Part shown: in pieces, positions 43,773 through 54,178 of the stretch
How positions within the stretch are numbered: position 1 is the first letter of the stretch
Layout of the letters: each line of letters opens with the position of its first letter
DNA from: Gigaspora rosea
Taxonomy: Eukaryota > Glomeromycota > Glomeromycetes > Diversisporales > Gigasporaceae
DNA length: 64,000 nt
Assembly: GCA_003550325.1 (NCBI GenBank)
Contig: QKWP01000041.1
Location: 10,591 to 74,590 of the forward strand
Direction: 5' to 3'
Translations under genes and position numbers: made by a program
Notes under the pieces: model-generated
Told to the model about the DNA's origin: nothing
The model's database searches: none
Seen by the model: the letters and a program-made list of their open reading frames with translations, nothing else

Positions 43773-44942
43773 TAATGTCTATACATTTATCCTTACATTT
43801 ATCATTGCAATATTTTTATTAAAATTGGCAATATAAATAGCAATATTCGTGAATTTTTCAAAAATAAAATTATTAGAAACCTTGTTAATTTTACAATAAA
43901 TATTCAGAAAGAAGAAGAACCACAAAATATAAACATAAGAAAATAAAGCTATAAGAACGAATTTCAAAAAATATAATCACAGAATATTCGAGTTTACTCC
44001 AGAATTCTGATCCCGACACCAAGATCCTAAAACAAATTCTGACAGCAAAAGATCCCAACAACACATAATCACATAAAACTAAAAAGAAAGAGGTATGATT
44101 TTCGTACATAAGTTTCGTGTAATATCACGTACATTAATTTTTTAATCAATGAAATATAGTGAACTTGCATACATATAAATCACTGTCCTTTGATTAATGC
44201 GATTTCTATTCAACAAAAGAAAATAATCTTTGAGTCAAATTATAACGAAGCAAATAGATTTTCTAATTTATTAAGTAATTATAAGAATAAACAAGTTTTG
44301 ATGTAGAGTTTTAACAATCGGGTTTTTTGGTTATCAGTTATGTATTTTTAATGTACATTCCCTAAATATTTGAGTATATCATCTGCATTCAATAAAACGT
44401 TTACTTAACCGAATAGAAAAAAAATATGGATTAAAAAATAAAAGTAATTCAAAAAATCAATATTTATGTATACTTTTTATTATAGTTAGATATTAAAGAA
44501 GGCATCAGGTCACCAAAAAAATTTTTTTATTCTTTTAATATATAATGATAATACAATTACATCGTTATTTTGTTATTTTGTGATATTATTAATGCTTAGC
44601 TTTCATTATAAACTAAAAATTCATCATTTCAAATAAATATTCTGCACACCAAATCATATTAATTAAAAGAGTGTGATGAAAGATTTGAAGTGTATATTAA
44701 TATGGTGAAAAAACTGCTGTGAAAGACCGAGAAGGAACGTTACATTAAACATCTACACTATTAAAGCGGCTTAAAATATGTTTGTAACTTGACATCTTAC
44801 TATTGATTGATTGATACCACGTTTTGTTGATTAAGTTTAATATTATTTATGACCAATTTTGACGGAAAAAATTATTTAGGATGTTATTAATGAGGCATTT
44901 GTTAAGTTAAAATTGGCATTCCTTCCTGACATAATAAAAGCT

Positions 44943-45005
44943 TAGCTATTACGTAGAGTTGATTGTCGTCCAAATATTATTAGATTATATAGTGGTCATG
45001 AAGGT
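44943..45005 (+). pseudogene. Kinase N-lobe relic
   Basis: A short frame reads AITRRVDCRPNIIRLYSGHE, close to the ...RRVDxHPNIIRFYG... segment (after helix C) of TKL kinases in this type of genome. Nothing on either side extends it convincingly. Confidence 0.3.
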
Positions 45006-46350
45006 AAACAAGTAATTTACAATTTTGAGAGCATCGAATAATGATCATATTAAATGAAAGCACATCTATAAACCTTCTTGATTAAGATTTGGGTATTATT
45101 TATCATATCTGGTTTAATTCTTGAATAATATCCGGGTATAGCATATATAATATCTTTATGATATCCTTAAATTATAGTACTAGATACTGTATACAATATA
45201 AGTAGATAGCCACGAGAATATTGCAACTTAGTTTTGTAATATATCAATGGCAGAAATTTGTATGAACACCTAAAAACAACTTTTACAAAAATTACAATGA
45301 TGGCAATATTTGTTTATTGAGACGCTAAGTTACGTTAGATTATAAGGCTCAAATAAATAAGTATCAACTACAAATATAAACTATTAAAATCGTTGTCCTA
45401 ATGACATTTTAAAAGGTATTCTCTTTCTGGTACCTAGTATAATTCATCAAAAAACATATAAACAAACTATGTATTAGAATTTGAAATACCAGACTACTTC
45501 ATATACTGTATTTTAGTAGAATTATTCTAATGATATAACTCACCAATCCAATGTTGTAAACTTGATATGTTTTAATTAAACTAATTAGCATTCGTGCTGC
45601 TACCTTATATATAATATATTTTCGATTGAATGCGCCATTTTTTGAACAGTATATGCACACAGGTTAAAATAAGGCAAACCAAGGAAATTAACCTTGGTAT
45701 GTGCCAGCTACGCCGAATGCAATTAATAAAATTGAAACTTATATTTGTGTACTCTATAAAAACATAAGAACTAAAAAATTTATGTGAGATATTTGCACTG
45801 TTAGGTATTCGACGGTACAAAGCTTTATAGGTAAAGCTTTGTCATGTGAGGCAACACTAAGATTTTATGCGCGATATATGAATTTTAAAATTTTATGTTT
45901 ACAATAAATAAATATAAATTTATAATAAAAAATTTCATTAATTACTATATTAAATTCATATTTATTTGATTTATGATATGATTCTTAAGATTATATAAAG
46001 TTAAAATAATAAATATATATGCTCCTAAATTATAAATATTAAATATAAAAGTTGCTCAATTTAAAATAAAATTAATTAATTGTCGGATTAAAAGAAATAT
46101 AACAATTTTTATGCAATTAGAATTTAAATTTTTTTTATTGTATGCAAGAATTACAAATATTTATAATGTATATGCAACTAAAGCTATTGATCTAATTAAT
46201 CAAATCATATAAAAGTATTTTTGCATTAATAACCACCTAACCAAATTAATAAAATTTTTATTTAAACTTAATATAATTATAAAATTAAAAAGCAGAAATT
46301 TCAAATTTGGTTAGGCGATTGTTAAGACACTTTTTTAAAAAATTTAAAAA

Positions 46351-47292
46351 TTTAATTATGATAGATATTTTATTTTAATTCCACAAAACCATAGAAAATA
46401 AGTAAATTTATTTTTAAAAATTGATTAGGTAATTATCAAAATACCTTTGCTCAAACTTTTAAACATTTATTTATTGGGATGGAATACAAGTACCAGCTCT
46501 GAAATGGTATATTAATTTATTTTCTTTTTTTTTGAAATATACACATTTATTGTAGTTATTATATTTTAAACTTGTAAATTTTAGAACGTATTTGAAGTGA
46601 ATAAAGTTTTTATAAATAAAGTACTTAGTTTTTCTATTAACATACTTTGTCTGCTTTTTCGCTCTGCCTTACCAAACCTTTAAAGATGCTTATCTGCCTT
46701 GTTGGATAGCATAGAATAATAAATGCTAGTTAAGGATGAATGTATTAACAATTAGATAAAGTAAAATCTCTGATTAAAAGTTACTCGATGATCACTAAAG
46801 TTGCATATTTAGGCATTTGTACAAAAAAGAACGGATAGTAACCATTAACAATTATATAAAGTAAAGTCTCTGCTTAAAAGTCACTCGATGCTCACTAAAG
46901 TTGCTATTTAGGCATTTGTAAAAAAAAGAACGGACATTAACCCAAAATTTTATTTCCCCAAAATTTATCAATACTATCTCTTTGATGAGACTAATAAATC
47001 ATTTAAAAAAAATTAGTAAAGTGTTTATACCTATGACTCTACTTCTATAGATTTTTTAAAATCTATATATGATTCTTCTTCAAATCCTTTTTTAAGTTAA
47101 ATTTCCCCTTGTTTCCTTAATGTCCATGCGTCATATGGTTCAAGTTCTAATAATTTATCAAATCTGCAAGTGATTCTTCAACTTCGATAAATTACTCCAC
47201 GATAGCTTAATGAAAATGAAAATTCGGATCAACTTCTAATGATTTATCTAAGTCTACGAGCCCTTCGTTATAATTTCCGATACAGTAGTATA
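46351..47292 (-). pseudogene. Truncated TPR gene copy, duplicated segment 1
   Basis: The segment 46351-47292 is a diverged direct copy of 47321-48465. Its right part (about 46990-47285) encodes, on the minus strand, broken TPR units matching those at 48172-48450 (FNKSLEFEPNDAW-like words), with deletions in the helix pair near 47180. Its left part is non-coding and contains an internal ~105-bp duplication (ACAATTA-ATAAAGTAAA...CTCGATG-TCACTAAAG near 46750 and 46850). No open gene remains. Confidence 0.6.
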
Positions 47293-47363
47293 CCGACAAA
47301 GAAAGATTGAAGAGGGTTAATTATGATAGATATATTATTTTAATTCCACAAAACCATAGAAAA

Positions 47364-47535
47364 TGTTGTACCCGGATTTGTAATTTGTCCCAATTTGGAA
47401 TCTGACCTAATCCCACCTCTAACACTGGCCCTAACCCTAACCCTAAAGTTACCTAAAGTCCTAATTCTGCTACAAAATTCTCATCTGGGGTAGCCCGATT
47501 CCGAATTGGGACAAATTCCAAATTCGGGTACAACA
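47364..47535. mobile_element. MITE with three telomere-like repeats, 172 bp
   Basis: The ends TGTTGTACCCGGATTTG and, inverted, TGTTGTACCCGAATTTGG pair and extend through AATTTGTCCCAATT. The paralogous site in segment 1 (near 46390) reads straight through (CATAGAAAATAAG), so this is a clean insertion, with AAAA(T) on both sides. Its middle contains GGCCCTAACCCTAACCCTAA, three units of the TTAGGG telomere repeat. Confidence 0.8.
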
Positions 47536-48171
47536 AAAATAAGTAAATTTATTTTTAAAAATTGATTAGGTAATTATCAAAATACCTTTGCTTAAACTTT
47601 TAAAACTTTTATTTATTGGGATATAAAAGTATGGAATACAAGTACCACCTCTGAAATGGTATATTAATTTATTTATTTATTTATTTATTTTTTTTGAATA
47701 TACACATTTATCGTAGTTATTCTATTTTCAACTTGTAAATTTTAAAACGTATTTGAAGTGAATAAAGTTTTTATAAATAAAGTACCTAATTTTTTTATTA
47801 ACATACTTTTCTGCTTTTTCGCTCTGCCTTACTAAACCTTTAAAGATGCTTATCTGCCTTGTATGATAGCATAGAATAATAAATGCTAGTTACGGATGAA
47901 TACATCAACAATTAGATAAAGTAAGTCTCTGTTTAAAAGTCACTCGATGCTCACTAAAGTTACATATTTAGCATTTGTACAAAAAAGAACAGACAGTAAC
48001 CATTAACAATTATATAAAGTAAAGTCTCTGTTTAAAAGTCACTCAATGCTCACTAAAGTTTCGTATTTAGGCATTTGTACAAAAAAGAACAGACATTAAC
48101 CCAAAATTTTATTTCCCCAAACTTTATCACTACTATCTCTTTTATGAGACTAATAAATCATTCAAAAAAAA

Positions 48172-48890
48172 TTAGTAAGGTGTTATACCTATGACTCTAT
48201 TTTTATAGATTTTTTTAAAATCTTTATATGATTCTTCTTCAAATCTTTTAAGATAAATTTCCCCTCGTTTCCTTAATTTCCATGCGTCATTTGGTTCAAA
48301 TTCTAATGATTTGTTAAAATCTGCAAGTGATTCTTCATATTTATTCAACTTCGATAAATTCTCCACGATAGCTTAATGAAAATGAATAATTCGGAACAAC
48401 TTCTAATGATTTATCTAAGTCTACGAGCCCTTCATTATAATTTCCGATACTGTAGTAAGTCAACCCACGACACCCTAGTGTCCACGCATCATTTGGTCCA
48501 ATCTTCAATGATTTATTTAAATCTTGAAGTGATTCATCATATCTATTCATCAAATGATAAGTGTCGCATGTTCACTCAATGAACCGGTATAATCAGGTTC
48601 TATTTCTAATGATCTGTTAAAGTCTTCAAGTGATTCTTCGTATTTTTCCATTATTCGATATGTAATTCCACGTTGTCTCAACGTCAATGCATTCATTATT
48701 TGGATTAATTTCTAACGATCTATTTGAATCATCAAGTGATTCCTTATTTATTTTAACATTTGATAAGTTGTACCTCTAAGTCTCAGTGCGGATGCATTTG
48801 TTGGTTCTATATCTAATGATTTAGTTAAATCTTTAAGCGCATCATTGAATTTTTCCATAATGTAATAAGTGTCTACAAGTTTCTCAATAA
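48172..48890 (-). pseudogene. TPR-repeat protein, broken
   Basis: On the minus strand, consecutive 34-residue TPR units appear. EKFNDALKDLTKSLDIEPTN lies near 48860-48790. After frameshifts come ALTLRQRGITYRIMEKYEES and LEDFNRSLEIEPDY, then MNRYDESLQDLNKSLKIGPN (48553), YYSIGNYNEGLVDLDKSLEV, and NKYEESLADFNKSLEFEPND (48366 onward). The canonical W/L-G-Y-A-F-A-P positions (G-x-x-Y, A/S, P at unit end) are kept. At least three frameshifts (near 48700, 48580 and 48370) break the frame; introns could remove some but no clean GT-AG pairs stand out. TPR units bind partner proteins. It ends near 48172 with KNRVIGITPY. Confidence 0.6.
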
Positions 48891-48899
48891 CAAATAAAA

Positions 48900-51165
48900 A
48901 TCATACTCTAATAAATTATCCCAAAGATACAAATGAAATTAAGCTGAGCAGCCCGTATTGCCTTACCAATCATAACCTTAATGACCTTTACAAACCTTCT
49001 TGAAAAGGCTGTATCATTTCATATGACAACATTATGATACATCGTGTTACTAATCATTTATCACATTTCTTTGTCTTCATTTATATTTTTTAAAATTTTC
49101 AAGGAAATAACAAACAAGGCATAGAAAGATAACCAAAAAGTCTAGAGAAATAATGTTATGATAAAAATTGTGAATAATAGCAGGTAGATTTTTGTCATGC
49201 ACAAAAGCTTTACAGTTTAGCTGTAAATTCCGGTTTAAGTAGCATTGGTATAACGAATAAAAAGAGAATTAATGAAAACTAAATAAGTGCATCTCATGAT
49301 AGCAGCTATGAAATGCAATTCAAGAATTACATATATGTAAAATAAGCTTTATAGTTATATTTTGCTTAAAGTTATATTTCTACGCTTTAAAGTTAATTGT
49401 TGAGATACATTTCTGCACTTGTACATTGCAAAATTTAAATCGTGTTTTTCAACATTTAAATATATATTTATTAATATTTAAATTCTATCATATACATAAT
49501 ACTTCTATTAATAATTATTAGTAGTAATTAAGGGACGGGTTTTTCCTACATAAAGTAATTTCTGTTACTCTGATAATCCAACTTTGTTTGGTTTTCTCGC
49601 CCCGTCCACACCTAACCTTTCGATATCTAACAACTTTTAGAAAATAGCAACAATCAATGCTTTAGATAAATTTTAATAAAAAAAACATGGCCTAGCAGAT
49701 AACAGTTATAATCTGAGTATTTTTAAGTTATATGTAGGGGAAACAGTTACTAAAAATTATATGCATTAGTGTACATTGTACTTTGATATAGTGATAAAGG
49801 TATAATTGTAAGAGCGTGAGAAATTGTTATTTTAAAAAAGAAACAAAGTTATTATCCAAATATGATTGTCCGGTTTTTATTATCGTTCATTAATGAAAGT
49901 TATGATGTATACTTTTTAATACTCAAATTCTCATAAACATAAATCTTTTTGGATGCCGGTTTATATTTTAAATTTGAATATTTAGTCGTGCAAGGCGAGC
50001 GTCGTCATGAAACAAATAATGCCCATTTTAACTGCCATTATAATGATTATTTTGACAAAATCTATATTTCTTGTTCTCCTGAACCTTGTTGCTACACTTT
50101 TTGTTCTAAATTTCGTTGCAACGAAACTGATGTAACAGGAGATGGATGTACACAGATCACCTATCAGATTTGCACCATTTCGTTTTACATGTGAATGAAT
50201 ATAACAGATAATGATTATGAATATAACAGCGTTTATATATTTTTAACCCAATCAAAATCTGCTCACACATAATGATTGATCACAAATTGCAATATTACAA
50301 AAATTTCAAAATAATATTAAATTGTGACTTCAGAGAACATTGAGTGAAAGTTTTCAAAATTTAAATGAATACTATAAAATAAAAAAGCTTACAAATTTTG
50401 AATATCTTTCATAATGAACTGATTTTATTTAAACTAATCTTTATTATTATTATTTATTCTTATTATTTCCTATGAGTCTTGTCTAAAAAAAACCTAACAC
50501 TTAAGTTTTCAAGTTTATAATTATCTGAGTCTCTATAAAATCTAATCACAACTATATAATTTGTAATAAATTAATTACACACTTATAATTGAATATACAG
50601 TTAGACCAGTGTTAGACCTCCCAAAACCGATTGCATGGTGAGCAGATTATAACATACTTTTAAAGATTATATAGCATTGCTACGCTTTTACTAATAGTTT
50701 GTTTCAAATCTTTTCAGAGTTTTATTCGCCAATTTAAGACCATTGTTTTCATAATTAAAAGGCTATCTTCAAAAAATATTCATATAATCATTTCAAATAA
50801 TGTATTTTGTTGACGTTTTTTTGATTATGTTCAGTTCAGGTTCAGTTTAATATTTAAATTCGGATAGGCTATTTTTTTTTTTTTAATAAAATTTAAAGCT
50901 CACTATATTGAAAGTTTAAAAAAAGTATGTAGAATTGATGCAAAATGCATTCACAAATGCTTTTTTTTTTTTATTAAGTTTATTATTTTTATTATTTTAT
51001 AGTTGCTGAGCAAGTATATAGACATGCTAGGTTATTTTGAATCAAATGAGCTATTCAAAAGTGAAAAGTTCAAAATAATGACAATTAATTTATTACACAC
51101 AAATATGGTAATTGTAAAATTCAGGATGCAAACTTATAAAATTATAACTTATATTTATGCAACGT
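48900..51165. other. A+T-rich spacer
   Basis: A small G+C-richer island lies near 49530-49620 (GGACGGG and CCCCGTCC form a short inverted pair). Apart from the doubtful cysteine-rich frame at 49952 I see no gene. Confidence 0.35.
49952..50194 (+). CDS. Possible cysteine-rich exon
   Basis: The frame contains nine cysteines in about 80 codons (FNCHYNDYF, SCSPEPCCYTFCSKFRCNET, DGCTQITYQIC) and ends at TGA. There is no in-frame ATG at its left edge (the frame begins with TTG), so it would be an internal or 3' exon. The cysteine density and CSPEPCC pattern suggest a disulphide-rich secreted domain, but no family is recognised and no signal exon was found upstream. Confidence 0.3.
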   Translation, partial: DAGLYFKFEYLVVQGERRHETNNAHFNCHYNDYFDKIYISCSPEPCCYTFCSKFRCNETDVTGDGCTQITYQICTISFYM

Positions 51166-51735
51166 AGATTAGAGGGTAATGCTCTTTGAAGTATATGGAT
51201 TGACACAGGCCAATATATGATGGTATATCAGTATGCAAATAGAGGAAATCTTCATGACTTTTTAGCTTAATGTTTTAGTGAATTATATGGTAATATAAAT
51301 TAAAGCAACTTTGCGAATATATCTTATGATTTATCTAGAATTAACAAAGCAAGACTTATTAATAATGACTTTCATAGTGATAATACTGTATTTTACTAAA
51401 CCAGATGGCAGAAGTATATGATGGTATTATACTAAGATTAGAATCAAAGTTTGTAAGGTATTACGCCCAGGATTTGCTAATAGAACGCCTGATTGTTACA
51501 TTGAATTAGCTAAAAAATGCATGGTTACTCTGAATATATTAATTCAAAATTTAATCAATGGAAACAATTTTAAAATCAGAAGATTTGTAGATGAAGAACT
51601 TATATAAAAAAAGAAATTTATTGATGCTGATAGTATAATCAAATCAATGCCACTAAATTTTTATCAATAATCCAGAATAAACACTGTAGTACATTAATCG
51701 ATGTACAAGAAATAATAAAGAGCCTTAAAGGTGTG
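51166..51735 (+). pseudogene. TKL kinase pseudogene
   Basis: Kinase words follow in order but in shifting frames. They are VYGLTQ-like near 51197, GQYMMVYQYANRGNLHDFL (hinge region, near 51213-51270), a remnant of the catalytic loop NDFHSDNTVF (near 51366), VLRPGFANRTPDCYIELAKK (C-lobe, near 51450-51520) and IDADSIIKSMPLNFYQ near 51625. They align with the same parts of the intact kinase at 25037-26372. The activation segment and the APE region are deleted, and stops are frequent. Confidence 0.65.
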
Positions 51736-52429
51736 AATTATTTCACATATATTTTTACATTCAGTTAAGATCAATTAATTGTTTTATTAGTGTTTCGAAA
51801 CAAATTGCAAGTTGAACTTTTGAATTCTCAGATGACATTAGCGATTTTATTTTAAATATAGTTTACAAGGTTTGTTTGTTTTAAACAAACCTTTTTACTA
51901 CTACTACTGTATTTTTCAAAGTTAAAGATAATGAAATTCTAAGTATTTTTGCCTGGGATCTCAGTTTATGTCACTTAAAATTGTCAAAAATTTGCGAATT
52001 TAAAAAAAGTAAAATTTTTAATAACCAAATTAATTTAATTATGTATTGTATTATGTAAATTTTTTTAAATCTTATTTGATGTACCTCATTCATGCAGATA
52101 ATAGAGCCATGAGAGAATCATAACTTCAAGCACAACCAATTTTCTGTATTTTTAGTTTCAAGGCATTTATTGTTCTCAATAGAGCATGTTCATTAATTTA
52201 CTTTGCATTTATTATTATATTTGCACATTATTTTAAAAAGTTTAGACAACATTATTCATATCAAAAATGACCTAAAGTTAGGTTGTGCTACGAATTACAA
52301 TCTTATATGTAATTTAGTGTATGTAAATGATTATAAAAAGTTCATTGTAAGAATAATACTTTGAATTCCTTGATCTTTCATAAGATAGATTTAATATTAA
52401 TGAAGGTAAAAAATTAATATAATTGTTTC

Positions 52430-52905
52430 GCATGATCATTAACACAATTTTTATTGGTATTCTCTTGGCTTTGAAAAAGAAAGGCAATAACAAGGTTTTT
52501 TTTTTTTTTTTACAAAAATAATACATAACTTTCTGATTTACGTATAATAATTTTGAGAACGCTAAAGCAATAGTAAAACTACTTTCTAACTACCTGATCT
52601 TGGAAATATTCGAACTGATCCTAAAGGAAAAAAACATTGGTAAATCCCTTTATATAAACACTAACTGATAACATTAAAACATCAGCAAAAATAATTAGTT
52701 AAAAAAAAAACAATAATATTTACAGTACTTGAAGAATAAAAGTATTTGCAGGGGTCCTCTAATTTTCACACTTGGAAGCTTTTGCGAAATTATATATATA
52801 ATATTTATAATAAATGACATAAATAAGAGGAAGAAATAAATCCACTTTATGCCTATGTAAAAAATTTAATCTTCAATATATTTGACTAAGAAACCTTAAT
52901 GCATC
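52430..52905. repeat. Dispersed repeat, copy C
   Basis: It matches copies A and B at 13614-14150 over CGCATGATCATTAACACAAT, the AAAGAAAGGCAATAACAAGG plus T-run, ATTTACGTATAATAATTTTG, AGGGGTCCTCTAATTTTCA and CCTTAATGCATCAGC. It also holds a middle part (ATCAGCAAAAATAATTAG) missing from B. A more diverged relative lies near 58000-58215. Confidence 0.75.
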
Positions 52906-54178
52906 AGCAACAAAATTTCTAATTGAGGAAGCTCCGTAACGGTAAAGTCAACAGTTCGAAAATATGGCTAAGCTGGAATATACCGGGATCAAACCGGTTA
53001 GATTCGGACGACCAGAAAATTGCGTGAGAAGTTATGAAACCAGATAAGTATATTAGTCACTCGATCATGGAATACACATATGGGATCTCGAACGCTCTCG
53101 ACACCGGACTAACTATTCAGAGTTCCCGATCCTACCTGCACAACCCCCTAACATACCCACACACGACTTGCGTAGAGCTAGCAGCAAAGTCAAAAGCGGG
53201 TGAACAATTCCCACCCCTCCTCTCTTATATAGCTACTCCTTATGACCTCATACCTAATCAATAAAATAACAACTCAAATAACGTCATTCTTACCCAATTT
53301 TTTTCTCACGATAAACGTCACCAATACCTCATACCTACTCAACCAACCATACCATTCTTATCCCATTCCTTTTCTCACGATAACCGTCACCCATACCTCA
53401 TAACTACCGATAGGTTTTCTACGTCATGGCCCAGGTTACAGTCTCGTGACAAATGGATGCCACGTGACTTCGTTCACGGGCATTTTCATTTAATTAACTA
53501 ATTGATTTGGAAATTCGAAACAACCGCTAATTACGTATGCATGAAACCAGATAAGCTAATTAACTTCCTAATTTGGAGATACGATGCAATTACTAACAAT
53601 AGAATAGTCGACAGGAAACAAAATAAGAGTAAGCACACCGCAGGCTACAAGTCCTACCGCTGCGAAAAGTAAAATTCGCACCCGTACCCTCCCATCCCAT
53701 ATAAATCAAATGGAGCCCACGCAGAATTCTGTCATTTTTATGTAATTTAAAGCTTCATATTAAAATCCGGCCTGCCTTATGCAGTGTAGGAGACCACCGA
53801 CTGGTGCTACTCATTGCGAACACAATCGATGACGGCGATACCCGACGCAATAATTGTTGCTATTTCCAGAAGTACAACTCACCTTGATTTGAAATCAATC
53901 GTACTGATGTATACTACATATTCTCAATAAAAAAAGCATTCGGTAAAGTTTATTATGTAGCACTATTAACTAACTAGAAGCATCCAATGATTACATATCA
54001 CATGCAATACTTTTCGTTTCAGAAACACAAAATCACAATGCTGCACATTGTTGATACTAGGAATATTGTGACACCTAATTATGTAATGTTTTGGTTAGAA
54101 ATATTTAACGTACTGTACGTACGTACATCGTTTTTTTTGATTTCCGTTTTTTTTTCTTTACATTAAATTCATATTAAA
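52906..54178. other. G+C-richer non-coding stretch upstream of F-box gene 1
   Basis: A stop-free frame at 53034-53264 has no family features. Two direct repeats are visible: CATTCTTA-CC(C)A-T...CTCACGATAA-CGTCAC (near 53283 and 53354), and ATGAAACCAGATAAG at 53033 and 53541 with related flanks. The last ~150 bp (AATATTGTGACACCTAATTA) are conserved upstream of F-box gene 2 at 60263 and probably contain the promoter. Confidence 0.45.

Larger units (their letters stand above)
42150..46350. other. Gene-poor stretch with scattered coding relics
   Basis: No intact gene seen. Possible small items are listed separately (43415, 43540, 44943). The rest is A+T-rich with no large inverted repeats noticed. 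The Sel1 locus promoter should lie just above 42149, but I see no defined element there. Confidence 0.35.

Noticed and set aside
49530-49612. Short MITE with GGACGGG/CCCCGTCC ends
   Set aside because: The inverted pair is only about 8 bp and no flanking duplication is seen.
53034-53264. 76-codon ORF MKPDKYISHSIMEYTYG...
   Set aside because: It lies in a repeat-bearing G+C-richer stretch where its first 15 bases recur at 53541 without the frame; no homologous features.
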